Source of the DNA: Rickettsia sp. Oklahoma-10
GTDB taxonomy: Bacteria > Pseudomonadota > Alphaproteobacteria > Rickettsiales > Rickettsiaceae
Reading direction: 5' to 3'
Assembly (NCBI RefSeq): GCF_039954865.1
Contig: NZ_CP157197.1
Coordinates: 141,501-205,500 of the forward strand
DNA: 64,000 bases
Shown here: positions 49,801 through 58,601 of the stretch, in pieces
Layout: every line of letters begins with the position of its first letter
How positions within the stretch are numbered: the first letter of the stretch is position 1
The notes under the pieces: model-generated
The model's input: the letters and a program-made list of their open reading frames with translations, nothing else
Told to the model about the DNA's origin: nothing
Database searches by the model: none
Made by a program: the position numbers and the translations under genes

Positions 49801-50445
49801 ACATAACAATACATCATGTGCATCATGCATGCTTTTCTCACTAAACAAAACTTTATTAGTAGCAACAAGCGGAATAGCAAGCTCAGCAGCAATTCTAACA
49901 TAACTATCCTCAATAAACTGTTCTTCCGGTAAATCATGCCTCATAATTTCAAAATAAAACCGATTACCTAAAATTCCCTGTAATTTACATGCAAACAGCC
50001 TTGCTTGCTCTTCATTACGAGCCAGTAAACATTTCCCAACAATACCGTCGGTATAACAGCATAATGCTATTAACCCTTCTTGATATTTTACTAAATCCTC
50101 AAAATTAATGTGATCACAGATCTTACGATCATTTTTAGTGAAAGTAAGGCTTGATAGTTTGAGTAAATTTTTATAGCCGACTTCATCTTTAGCTATAAGC
50201 AAAATTTGAGCAAAAATATTAATATCATATTGTATATTGAGAATAACACCGTGTATCGGCTGCAGCCCTTTTTTTACTGCATATAAAGCAAATTCTAATG
50301 AGCCAAATAAATTCCCCCTATCTGCCAAACAAATAGCAGACATTTTATTTGATAAAGCAAGCTCCACTACTTTTTCGATTGTTAATGCACTTTCTAGAAA
50401 AGAATAAGAGCTTTGTGTTCTTAAATGAATAAATTCAGGTTGCAT
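46864..50445 (-). CDS. dnaE: DNA polymerase III alpha subunit
   Basis: DnaE is the replicative polymerase. The N-terminal PHP domain begins [20 protein letters not shown]; the catalytic acids lie in [19 protein letters not shown] near residue 400; [32 protein letters not shown] and [20 protein letters not shown] are typical fingers and palm segments; an OB-fold ([15 protein letters not shown]) is near the C-terminus. At 1193 residues it is slightly long because residues of about 826-859 are encoded by an in-frame RPE-like insertion (47870-47969), set in a loop just before FALGAIKGV. It converges with polA. Confidence 0.97.
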   Translation of the reverse strand: MQPEFIHLRTQSSYSFLESALTIEKVVELALSNKMSAICLADRGNLFGSLEFALYAVKKGLQPIHGVILNIQYDINIFAQILLIAKDEVGYKNLLKLSSLTFTKNDRKICDHINFEDLVKYQEGLIALCCYTDGIVGKCLLARNEEQARLFACKLQGILGNRFYFEIMRHDLPEEQFIEDSYVRIAAELAIPLVATNKVLFSEKSMHDAHDVLLCISAGVTKEYTDRKTVSENCYFKSPSEMIELFSDLPVAIENAVNLRERCCFAAHANPPMLPNFATKDISETDLIRKEAKAGLLVRLATKFKSENISLEDQEELNAEYFSRLNYELDIICNMNFAGYFLIVSDFIKWSKQEGILVGPGRGSGAGSVVAWSLLITDLDPIKFGLLFERFLNPERISMPDFDIDFCQERREEVINYVRSKYGNNRVGQIITFGKMQAKAVIKDVARVLSLPYKFADYLTELVPFSAVNPVTLEQAMREVPELANAAKGNGLYNLEGEAELIKLVLDTSLILEGLHRHSSTHAAGIVIAGTNLVNIVPVYKDVNSDMLIVGYSMKYSEIAGLIKFDFLGLQTLTVITNCKKLLKERGIEVNLNNITFDDNKTYQMLCKGKGIGVFQFESVGMKDALRRLKPDSIRDLIALGALYRPGPMENIPTYIACKHKLQQPDYLHELLKPILEETYGVVIYQEQVQRIAQVLAGYTLGAADLLRRAMGKKIKKEMEEQEEIFVKGAVANNIPESQARSIFATVAKFAGYGFNKAHAAAYGVISYQTAYLKANYPAEFLVACLNLELNNHDKINLFLQEAKDSGIKIIAPNINISEGYFSVKSVIPRVATCHPRVVSDPEKVHAMKIDYCFRGNDKESTEHDIKSCDSDKEETAIIFALGAIKGVTPNFGKLVTDERKARGKFKSIIDFIERLPPKSINSKLLENLIKSGCFDELHDNRLQLFLSVPKLLSYSTSYHEEQASNQFSLIKVSSLSPTILIDSDYADNNTLAFYEFDSMGVFISNHPLTQYQEIFSRLNILNTADLYNNLPYGTNRVNLAGVIQKKDSRMSVRGRFVTLVLSDPENIFELSIFSEEVLKDYVHLLDVKSLVVVNCDVVKDEGGIKLTAKSFASIEDTINNKQFELQLYPQNYEDLRQIVTILAARTNNNENNAKATIYLQSKEVKNFVAKITLLEKFLLQAQDFEVLKGYSK
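47870..47969. repeat. RPE-like element inserted in frame in dnaE
   Basis: Within dnaE the DNA reads ttatcattcccacgaaagca at one end and gcggggatgacaagtcg / cgcggtatgacag at the other, the ends of the intergenic repeats. On the coding strand it gives [20 protein letters not shown] and [16 protein letters not shown], a Cys/Arg/His-rich segment absent from other DnaE proteins, between FSVK and [14 protein letters not shown]. The reading frame stays open on both sides. Confidence 0.85.
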
Positions 50446-50469
50446 TTTAAATTAATGTTATATGGTTAT

Positions 50470-50615
50470 TTATGTCATACCTACAAAGCATTGTTGTATG
50501 GATCACAATTTCACCTCTGTCATCCCACAAATCGATCGCAAGCTCTAGTAAAAATACTAAAATTTTATTAGTATAGTGATACTGTGGTCAAGCCACGGTA
50601 TGTGACAACGCATGT
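50470..50615. repeat. RPE-like repeat between dnaE and ugd
   Basis: It contains ttatgtcatacctacaaagc, an inner aatactaaaattttattagtat hairpin and gatactgtggtcaagccacgg, words shared with 2522-2630 and 24653-24845. Confidence 0.6.
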
Positions 50616-50639
50616 GTTTTTCAGTCCACATAATAACAC

Positions 50640-51959
50640 TTATAAGGAAATGAAATCGAATTTACTACCAACTGCATAATATCTAAAACCGATTTTTTTC
50701 ACTACTTCACTATCTAGTATATTTCTAAGATCAATTATTATCGGAGATTTTACTAAATTATAAATTTCTTGAAAATTAAGTTCTTTAAATTCTAACCACT
50801 CAGTTGCAATAACTATAATATCGGTTGATTTACAGGCTTCAACTGCTAAGTCTAAATATAGCAAATTTTTATTTTCAAAATTCTTTTTCGCATTTTCACA
50901 ACCAATTGGATCAAATGCTTTAACATATGCACCTTTATTTAATAAAATCTTTATAATTTTGATAGCAGGACTTGCTCTAACATCATCTGTCCCTGCTTTA
51001 TATGTTAAGCCTAAAATTGCTATATTTTTACCTTTTAAATCTCTGTCTAACAAAGTAGCTATCTTATCTACTATGTTACTTGGTCGCTGCTTGTTGCTTG
51101 TAATTACTGCCTTAAGAATCTTACAATCGATATGATGGTTTGTTACAAGATTATTTAATGCTAGAATATCTTTTGGAAAACATGAACCGCCAAAACCAGG
51201 TCCTGCATTTAAAAAATTTTGACCGATTCTTTGATCAAGCCCTATACCTTTAGATAAATCTTTAATATTACCACCGATTTTTTCACATAAATCAGCCATT
51301 TCATTAATAAAAGCAATTTTGGTAGCTAAAAAACTATTTGCAGCATATTTAATAAGCTCGCTTGTCACTAAATCAGTCACCACAAACTTTGTTCCTTGTT
51401 CTATTAAAGGAGCATAAATTTTTCTTAAGATCTCCTCTGATTTTTCATTATTTACACCGACAACTATACGATCAGGATATAAAAAATCTTCTACAGCACT
51501 ACCTTCCCTTAAAAACTCAGGATTGGAAGCAACATTAAATGAAAAACCTTTTGATTTTAAATAGGCTATAATATTACTGCAGCTATCAGGCGGAACAGTG
51601 GATTTGATGACTATTAAACAATCCTTATTTATATACACTGATACCTTATCAATAGCATCATAAACATATTTTAAATCTGCTTCTCCCGACTTTTTTGAAG
51701 GTGTACCGACCGTAATAAATATTGCTTCAGCATTTCGCAGTTCATTATTATAAATATTTGTAAATTTTAATCTTCTAGCTAGCAGAGCTTTCTGTAAATA
51801 TTTATCAAGGTTCAACTCATAAATTGGTAATATTTGCTTATTTAACTTAGATATTTTAACTTCATCATTATCAAGACAAGTAACATTATGACCTAAATAG
51901 CTTATAATAATACCTGATACTAATCCCACATATCCGCTACCGATAAATGTAATATTCAT
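50640..51959 (-). CDS. ugd: UDP-glucose 6-dehydrogenase
   Basis: Ugd oxidises UDP-glucose to UDP-glucuronate, a precursor of surface polysaccharides and lipid modifications. The NAD-binding motif FIGSGYVGLVSGIIIS is at the N-terminus, VGTPSKKSGEADLKYVYDAI near 87, the catalytic cysteine in GFGGSCFPKDILALN near 262, and the C-terminal domain with GLTYKAGTDDVRASPAI near 325. The length is 439 residues. It stands alone between two RPE-like repeats. Confidence 0.97.
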   Translation of the reverse strand: MNITFIGSGYVGLVSGIIISYLGHNVTCLDNDEVKISKLNKQILPIYELNLDKYLQKALLARRLKFTNIYNNELRNAEAIFITVGTPSKKSGEADLKYVYDAIDKVSVYINKDCLIVIKSTVPPDSCSNIIAYLKSKGFSFNVASNPEFLREGSAVEDFLYPDRIVVGVNNEKSEEILRKIYAPLIEQGTKFVVTDLVTSELIKYAANSFLATKIAFINEMADLCEKIGGNIKDLSKGIGLDQRIGQNFLNAGPGFGGSCFPKDILALNNLVTNHHIDCKILKAVITSNKQRPSNIVDKIATLLDRDLKGKNIAILGLTYKAGTDDVRASPAIKIIKILLNKGAYVKAFDPIGCENAKKNFENKNLLYLDLAVEACKSTDIIVIATEWLEFKELNFQEIYNLVKSPIIIDLRNILDSEVVKKIGFRYYAVGSKFDFISL

Positions 51960-52046
51960 AATTTTTGTGATTTTTATATTAAATTCTTAGATTATACGTT
52001 ATATTCAACTAACGTAACAAGTATACCTTGAGTCAATGAAGGATCA

Positions 52047-52185
52047 GTATACTTTGAAATCAATTCAAAAAGAGATAGGAAGTTCACAAGGTGAGGAGCG
52101 GAGTTGTATAGCGTATCACTTAATACATAAAGTACCGTAACCCTTGTGAACGACAACACCAATTTTTGAAGTTCATCAAGTATAC
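52047..52185. repeat. RPE-like palindrome before the AsmA-like gene
   Basis: It starts GTATACTTTGAAATCAATTC and ends with GAAGTTCATCAAGTATAC; between them gttcacaagg and cccttgtgaac are also opposed, so about 45 bases at each side are roughly complementary. It lies 40 bases ahead of the AsmA-like gene and may shape its leader. Confidence 0.75.
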
Positions 52186-52224
52186 AAAGCTTTTATTATA
52201 TTTCAATAAATTTGCCAAGCTCAA

Positions 52225-54735
52225 ATGAATTTTATTAAAAAAACCTTTATTAGTATTTTTATAATTCTTATTTCATTGTTTGTTACAATAACTCTAACTG
52301 TTTATAGTGCAAATACAGGACACTTAAATGAACCTTTGAGAAAAATAATTGAATTTTATTTAAGTAAAAATGATATAAAAGCTGTACTACATAATTTAGA
52401 ATTTAAAGAAAACCGATTATCTATAGATAAAATTTCCTTAAGTCTTATAGATAATGCTAGAGGAGAAATTAACGATTTTAATCTTTGCTTTAATTTCAAA
52501 AATTTCTTCTCTAATGCGTTAATAGAGGCTAATTTTAATATTGATAAATTTTCCGTAATCTCAAATAAGGATGATGAAATTATAAATACTGCAACGACTG
52601 GTGATTATTCGTTAAATATACTCACAAAAGATGTTCTAACCAACATACGATTAACTTCAATAAAAAGTGATATCTTAGCTGATGAGCAAGGGGAAAGCTT
52701 ACCTCCAGGAAATGCCTTATGCTTGTATAACATTTCTTATTCTAAAGATAATCCAAAAAGCATTAATTGCAAACTTACCTTCGGAGACAAAGCTTTTTTA
52801 TCACTAAACGGTATAATAACCGATCAAAATATTGACGCAAGTGCAACTGCCGCAAATATGCCTTTAATAATTTATCAAACATTCGAAAAAATTATTCCGG
52901 ATAATTCTATAATCTCATATTTACGAGCACATATAAAACAAGGTTATATACAAAACGGAGAATTAAATATTAAATTAGATAAAAAATTTTTAAAAAAAAA
53001 TATTTTAGTAGAAGATAATTTAAAAGCAAATTTACATATCTCGAATTTTGAATATCAATATCATAAAGATATACCGCCTTTAACTAAAGTCGATACGAAT
53101 ATAATTATTTCAGGACCGGAAATAAAATTTCTAATTAATGAAGCATATAGCGGTAACAGTATTGTTTCAGACGGTATTATGACTTTCAAATGGGAAGGAC
53201 CGGATAAATCACAATTCGTTTTTAATGCTACTGCTAAAGGTGAAATTAACGACTTAATTGACTTTATTCCAAGTAATGCATATCAAAATATTAAAGCCCA
53301 AAATATTGATCTAAAAAAAATAAAAGGAACGGCAAATTCAATAATAGAGTTAATAATCCCTATTAGCCAAAATATCCCTAATAGTTATAATGTGTTATCA
53401 ACATTAACAAATATTTCCTTTAATACTTTAGACAATAATATTTCATTACAAAACGGCGAAGCCAAAGTTAGCTTTAAAGATAATAAACTAAACATTAGCG
53501 GTAAAGGTAAAATTAATAATTATGCAAGTAGCTTTACTTACGATCATGATATATCAGATAACAATAATGAGTGTTTACTTAAAATAAAAAGTAATATTAC
53601 GGCTAAGAATCAAAGACTTGGAGTATTTAAATTAATTTCAGGCAGTACCGTTCTAAATTTTGAGTATAAAAAACAGCATAATAATGAGAATTATATTACC
53701 GTTAATTCTAATCTTGATAATTTAGAATTTTATATAGATAAAGTATCTATTCATAAAAAATTATATAAAAAAGCCAATTTATATTTATATACTAAATTAA
53801 ATGACAAAAATTTCGATACAAATATCGCATTTAATCTTTCAGGGCAGGATAATCTAAAAATTAATGGTAATGCCTTAATTAAGAAAAATATTTATAATAT
53901 TAATCTAGCCTCTGTTAAGCATAATAATACAGATTTAAAAGGAAAAATAATCATAGATAACCATAATCTCAATACAGAACTTTATGGAAGCGGATTAGAT
54001 TTATCAAACGCTAATATGATGCAGTTTTTAGAAAAAGAGGGGGATTCTACACGTAATATTAATTTAAAAACTAATATATCAAAAATTCTTTTAAAGAATA
54101 ATATAATTCTCTCTAATCTTGATTTAGCAATCAAATGTGATAAAGTACGGTGTTTCTCCGGTTTTCTAAATGCTAATATTGATAATAAAAAAGTTAAGAT
54201 GTCGCTCACTGCTAAGGAAGCTTTTGAACAATGGCTAATCGAATCAGATAATGCCGGAGCATTGCTTAAAGGACTCGGAATGTATACAACTATGCAGAAC
54301 GGTCAAATTAACATCAACTTAAATACAAAAAGATATGAAGTAAAAAAAGGAGAAATAGTGCCGATATTAGACGGCAAATTTTCTATAAAACATTTTATGG
54401 TAATTGATACTCCTTTTTTAACACGGCTTGTTTCCTTTGTTTCTCTACCGGGTTTTCTTAGTTCAATAACTAATAATAAAAATATTTTATTTGAAGATAT
54501 GACTGGCAAATTTAATTATAGAGGGAATATTATTACAATTTTTGATACAGAAGCACATGGACCGTTTTTTGATTTTACTATGAAAGGTAATATTGATACC
54601 AAGCAGCAATTAATTACGGTTAAAGGAAACGTTATTCCTTCCTTTTTCTTAATCAGCAATATTGTAATCAAAATACCGGTAGTCGGTAAAATATTTTCCA
54701 AAGTAGCCCCTTACTCACTAGAAATGAAATATTAA
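52225..54735 (+). CDS. AsmA/YhdP-like large envelope protein
   Basis: The 836-residue protein begins with one membrane helix (FIKKTFISIFIILISLFVTI, about residues 2-22), followed by a long beta-rich periplasmic region with repeated patterns such as LSINDINISL-like strands and many Asn/Lys/Ile residues, and a C-terminal AsmA-like domain (GQININLNTKRYEVKKGEI near 692, ALTNKN-like region, and VIKIPVVGKIFSKVAPYSLE at the end). Such proteins bridge inner and outer membranes and help move phospholipids outward. Assignment is by architecture and the C-terminal motif, so the exact subfamily (AsmA, YhdP or TamB-like) is open. The ampG-like gene follows 27 bases later. Confidence 0.75.
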   Translation: MNFIKKTFISIFIILISLFVTITLTVYSANTGHLNEPLRKIIEFYLSKNDIKAVLHNLEFKENRLSIDKISLSLIDNARGEINDFNLCFNFKNFFSNALIEANFNIDKFSVISNKDDEIINTATTGDYSLNILTKDVLTNIRLTSIKSDILADEQGESLPPGNALCLYNISYSKDNPKSINCKLTFGDKAFLSLNGIITDQNIDASATAANMPLIIYQTFEKIIPDNSIISYLRAHIKQGYIQNGELNIKLDKKFLKKNILVEDNLKANLHISNFEYQYHKDIPPLTKVDTNIIISGPEIKFLINEAYSGNSIVSDGIMTFKWEGPDKSQFVFNATAKGEINDLIDFIPSNAYQNIKAQNIDLKKIKGTANSIIELIIPISQNIPNSYNVLSTLTNISFNTLDNNISLQNGEAKVSFKDNKLNISGKGKINNYASSFTYDHDISDNNNECLLKIKSNITAKNQRLGVFKLISGSTVLNFEYKKQHNNENYITVNSNLDNLEFYIDKVSIHKKLYKKANLYLYTKLNDKNFDTNIAFNLSGQDNLKINGNALIKKNIYNINLASVKHNNTDLKGKIIIDNHNLNTELYGSGLDLSNANMMQFLEKEGDSTRNINLKTNISKILLKNNIILSNLDLAIKCDKVRCFSGFLNANIDNKKVKMSLTAKEAFEQWLIESDNAGALLKGLGMYTTMQNGQININLNTKRYEVKKGEIVPILDGKFSIKHFMVIDTPFLTRLVSFVSLPGFLSSITNNKNILFEDMTGKFNYRGNIITIFDTEAHGPFFDFTMKGNIDTKQQLITVKGNVIPSFFLISNIVIKIPVVGKIFSKVAPYSLEMKY

Positions 54736-54762
54736 GTAACTAATTTAAAGCTATTAGATTTC

Positions 54763-56163
54763 ATGTACAAAATTTTAAATCATTCCTTTATATCATACCT
54801 GCGGAAGCGGGAATCTAGAAATCAAGAAGCTCAAGTCACTACAGCTTCTAAAGTTAGAACACTTAATTTGTTTCACTGTTTTCTGGATTCCCGCTTTTAC
54901 GGGCATGACATACATAGATATAAATATTTAATCGGTATTTTACTTTTAGGCTTAATTTCCGGTCTTACGTTTAATTTAATTTTTTTTACAGTCCCATATC
55001 AATTATCTGAGGCAAAATACACCACTGATGTAATAGGTTCGATATCATTAGCTGCTTTTCCATATTGCTTAAAAGTCATATGGTCACCTTTTATAGATAA
55101 ATACTCTATACCTTTTTTATGTGCTAAATTTGGTCACAGGCGTAGCTGGGCATTAGTATCGCAAATATGTTTAATCCTAGCAATGACGGGATTCTTAAAC
55201 ATAAGCCCTTGTAATAATTTATATATTACTGCCGTTATCTTATTTATTATTTCATTCTGCAATGCTACTCAAGATATTGTACTTGATGCATATAGAATTG
55301 AGAGACCTACATCGAAAGAAGAACTATCAATAGCTTTTACTTTTAGTAGCATAGGGTTTCGTTTAGGTATGTTACTTGGCAGCGTCGGCGCTTTATATTC
55401 ATCAATTATTTTTGGCTGGAATATTGTATATAAATTTGCTCTATTAATTACTATACTTGGACCTATAGTAATTTTATGTGTCAAAGAACCAAAATCAAAA
55501 GCAATACGTCATACAACTATTAACTTAATAGGATTACAGCAATATTTTGAAGTTATAAAAAAAAGTATTATATCCTTAAAAAAGGAACAACAATATTTAC
55601 TGCTAATTATATTGTTTGTATTTTTGTACAAAGCTGCAGATTCTATACCTATGGCTATGAGTTCACCTTTATTTCTAGATTTAAGTTTTACTACTCATGA
55701 AATTGCTGTTATTTACAAAGCTTATGGGTTACTAATCATGATAGTCGGGGGAGCTTTAGGTGGCATTTTAACTGCAAAAAGAGGTATATTTCATAGTGTC
55801 TTAATTGGTGGAATTATTCAATCATTATCACCTCTTATGTTTATGATTCTTGCTACTATCGGCTATGATATAAGGACATTTATAATAACCGTGACAGTGC
55901 AAAATTTTTGTGCAGGATTTGCCGGAACTATTATCTCTATCTATTTTGCTAGCCTTTGCAATAGTGAATTTGTTGCCACACAATATTCCATTATTGCATC
56001 TTTTAGCTCTCTTAGCCGTATTATTCTAGCTAGCCTTGGCGGTATTTGTGCAAAATATCTTACTTGGCCTTCATTCTTTTTAGGTAATACTCTGTTTAGT
56101 ATGCTATTCATACCGATATTTTATAAAATATATAGAAAGAAACTAGTGATTAAAAAAATATGA
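54763..56163 (+). CDS. AmpG-like MFS permease with N-terminal repeat insertion
   Basis: This MFS permease of the AmpG group is likely to import muropeptides from wall turnover. Landmarks are [20 protein letters not shown] near residue 63, [20 protein letters not shown] near 105, [12 protein letters not shown] near 130 and [16 protein letters not shown] near 170, with twelve membrane segments. Residues of about 10-50 are translated from a palindromic repeat (54791-54912) and are hydrophilic and basic, unlike other family members, in which the protein begins shortly before [10 protein letters not shown]. The frame is intact at 466 residues. It lies between the AsmA-like gene and tatC on the same strand. 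Confidence 0.85.
   Translation: MYKILNHSFISYLRKRESRNQEAQVTTASKVRTLNLFHCFLDSRFYGHDIHRYKYLIGILLLGLISGLTFNLIFFTVPYQLSEAKYTTDVIGSISLAAFPYCLKVIWSPFIDKYSIPFLCAKFGHRRSWALVSQICLILAMTGFLNISPCNNLYITAVILFIISFCNATQDIVLDAYRIERPTSKEELSIAFTFSSIGFRLGMLLGSVGALYSSIIFGWNIVYKFALLITILGPIVILCVKEPKSKAIRHTTINLIGLQQYFEVIKKSIISLKKEQQYLLLIILFVFLYKAADSIPMAMSSPLFLDLSFTTHEIAVIYKAYGLLIMIVGGALGGILTAKRGIFHSVLIGGIIQSLSPLMFMILATIGYDIRTFIITVTVQNFCAGFAGTIISIYFASLCNSEFVATQYSIIASFSSLSRIILASLGGICAKYLTWPSFFLGNTLFSMLFIPIFYKIYRKKLVIKKI
54791..54912. repeat. RPE-like element inserted in frame in the ampG-like gene
   Basis: The ends tatcatacctgcggaagcgg/gaatctagaaa and ttctggattcccgc/ttttacgggcatgacat are reverse complements with few mismatches, a strong palindrome of about 120 bases. 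It translates without a stop in the gene's frame and supplies most of the first 50 codons. Confidence 0.85.
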
Positions 56164-56230
56164 CAATTCTTAAAAAAGGTTTATAACATTGATTATATAC
56201 TTCTATGAAATTTAAAGAGTAGGCATTTTT

Positions 56231-56986
56231 ATGAAATTATATAGTTTGCAAGAACACTTATTAGAATTAAAAATAAGGCTTCTTAGAATATTTACTACTT
56301 TTATAATTATATTTGCTATTTGCTATTACTTTAGCGATACTATTTATAGTTTTTTATTAAAGCCGCTTGCTAAGCTAAGCGGTGATACAACACGAAATAT
56401 AATTTACACAGGACTTACAGAAGCCTTCTTTACCTATATTAAACTTGCAGCTTTTACTGCTTTTACTATCATTATACCGATGATTGCTTTAGAGTGTTAC
56501 TTATTTATCAGTCCCGGGCTACACCGCCATGAGAAAAAAATTATCACTTTTATTCTTTTTATGTCACCTATTTTATTTTGGTGCGGTAGTATTTTTGTAT
56601 TTTATTTTGTAATGCCAAAAGCGTGGCATTTTTTTCTTAATTTTGAAAAACGTGATATAATAGTACCGATAGTTTTGGAAGCAAGAATTAGTGAGTATCT
56701 AAGTTTAGTTATTCATCTTATTATTGCTTTTGGAGTAGCTTTTCAACTACCGATCGTGACAATAATATTAAACATATTAAAAATAGTTCAGGTACAGACA
56801 CTTAAGCAAAAAAGACGTATTGCCGTGGTAATTAATTTTATTATTGCGGGAATATTAACACCTCCTGACATTTTAAGCCAGTTTGCTCTTGCAATACCAC
56901 TACTTTTATTATATGAAACTTCAATAGTGATATGTAATTTTATAGAAAAACCGAGGACACTAAATGTTAAATATCAAATGGATTAG
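56231..56986 (+). CDS. tatC: twin-arginine translocase subunit TatC
   Basis: TatC recognises twin-arginine signal peptides. The N-terminus [20 protein letters not shown] carries the family's HL-E-R motif in the form [28 protein letters not shown] near 63, [12 protein letters not shown] near 95 and [21 protein letters not shown] near 212 are typical, with six membrane helices. The length is 251 residues. It overlaps serS by 23 bases. Its partner TatA is at 10949-11104. Confidence 0.96.
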   Translation: MKLYSLQEHLLELKIRLLRIFTTFIIIFAICYYFSDTIYSFLLKPLAKLSGDTTRNIIYTGLTEAFFTYIKLAAFTAFTIIIPMIALECYLFISPGLHRHEKKIITFILFMSPILFWCGSIFVFYFVMPKAWHFFLNFEKRDIIVPIVLEARISEYLSLVIHLIIAFGVAFQLPIVTIILNILKIVQVQTLKQKRRIAVVINFIIAGILTPPDILSQFALAIPLLLLYETSIVICNFIEKPRTLNVKYQMD

Positions 56987-58241
56987 AGAAAATCAAGAAT
57001 TGTTCGATAAAAAGCTTAGCCAAAGATTTATTGAACCTATGTCTAGTAAAATTGCTATGCTTGACGGAGAGAAAAGAAAAATTACAAGTTTAATTCAAGA
57101 ATTTCAGCATGCACGTAGGGTAAAATCAAAGATTTTAGGTAATATGGCCTCTAAAAGTAGCGAAGAGTTTGAAGGACTACAAAGAGATGTCAAACATATA
57201 AATGAGAAGTTGGAAGAACTTGAACAGGATCTAAATAATAATAATGAATTAAATGAGCTATTAAATATGCTTCCTAATATTCCGGATGAGGAAGTACCTT
57301 ATGGGATTGATGAAAGTATGAATAAATTAGTGCGTACTTATGGAGAGATAAATCCAAATGCTTTAAATAAGCAGCATTTTGAACTAGGCACAAAATTAAA
57401 TTTAATGGATTTTGAACAAACCTCTAAAATTTCAGGAGCTAGATTTGTAACATTAAAAGGTGATTTAGCAAAGCTAGAACGTGCTTTAATTAACTTTATG
57501 CTTGATGTTCATACTAAAGAGTTTGACTTCTTTGAGATATCACCTCCGGTATTAGTTCGAGATAATGCTATGTATAACGCAGGACAACTACCTAAATTTG
57601 CTGAAGAGTCTTTTTCAACAACAAACGGTTATAGACTAATTCCAACCGCAGAAGTAGCTTTAGTAAATATAGTTGCTGATACTATTATACCAAGAGAAAA
57701 GTTACCGATGCGTTACGTTGCTTACACCCAGTGCTTTAGATCAGAAGCAGGTAGTAGCGGTAGAGATACAAGAGGTATGATTAGATTACATCAATTCGGT
57801 AAAGTAGAGCTTGTATCTATTACTACTCCGGAAGAGTCACAAAATGAACATGAATATATAACTAATGCATCAGAGACTATTTTACAAAAACTTAATCTAC
57901 CTTATCGTGTTATGTTACTTTGCACTGGAGATATGGGATTTACAGCAAGAAAAACCTATGATATAGAAGTATGGCTTCCTGGACAAAAGCAATATCGTGA
58001 AATTGCGAGCTGTTCTAATTGTGGCGATTTTCAAGCACGTAGAATGAAAGCAAGATATAAAGAATTCGGCAGTAATGAAACTACCTTAGTGCATACTTTA
58101 AATGCTTCAGGATTACCTATCGGAAGAACTATGATTGCAATATTAGAAAATTATCAGAATAAAGATGGATCAATAACTATACCTGATGTCTTGATAAATT
58201 ATATGGGAGGGTTACAAAAAATCACTACATATAGTGAATAA
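56964..58241 (+). CDS. serS: seryl-tRNA synthetase
   Basis: SerS charges tRNA-Ser. The N-terminal [20 protein letters not shown] leads a long coiled-coil arm (to about residue 110) that contacts the tRNA long arm. The class II motifs are visible: motif 2 [20 protein letters not shown] near 250 and motif 3 [18 protein letters not shown] near 382. The length is 425 residues. The start overlaps tatC by 23 bases, so translation is probably coupled. Confidence 0.98.
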   Translation: MLNIKWIRENQELFDKKLSQRFIEPMSSKIAMLDGEKRKITSLIQEFQHARRVKSKILGNMASKSSEEFEGLQRDVKHINEKLEELEQDLNNNNELNELLNMLPNIPDEEVPYGIDESMNKLVRTYGEINPNALNKQHFELGTKLNLMDFEQTSKISGARFVTLKGDLAKLERALINFMLDVHTKEFDFFEISPPVLVRDNAMYNAGQLPKFAEESFSTTNGYRLIPTAEVALVNIVADTIIPREKLPMRYVAYTQCFRSEAGSSGRDTRGMIRLHQFGKVELVSITTPEESQNEHEYITNASETILQKLNLPYRVMLLCTGDMGFTARKTYDIEVWLPGQKQYREIASCSNCGDFQARRMKARYKEFGSNETTLVHTLNASGLPIGRTMIAILENYQNKDGSITIPDVLINYMGGLQKITTYSE

Positions 58242-58324
58242 TTGTTTATTAAATATAAATAATAAGGTAAAGTTTTGTAATAATTCTAGGGTTTAGAGTA
58301 AGTCAGATCAAAATGGTTATATAG

Positions 58325-58540
58325 TTTATATGTCATTCCCACTAAGGTAGTGTTGCATAGACTGGTAGAACCTACTGTATCACCCCATAGCTTTTGATGA
58401 CTACGAGGCAAAAAAACAACTTAAAATACTAATAATTTCAGTATTTTTAATTTGATTCCGCGATCAAGGTCACGGGATGAAAATTGGACAATTGATCTAC
58501 ATAACAATACTTTTTCTGGAATGACATAGAGAAGTTTTCA
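58325..58540. repeat. composite RPE-like repeat before rvhB4b
   Basis: Words tgtcattcccactaaggtag, tatcaccccatagcttttga, hairpin aatactaataatttcagtat, ttccgcgatcaaggtcacgg and ctggaatgacata occur in the same order as in the repeat at 24653-24845. The rest of the 58242-58601 gap shows no gene. Confidence 0.65.
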
Positions 58541-58601
58541 GACACTATGAAAACTAATATTATAAGCCCTTACAAAATGGTAATTTAAATTCAGGTTATT
58601 T

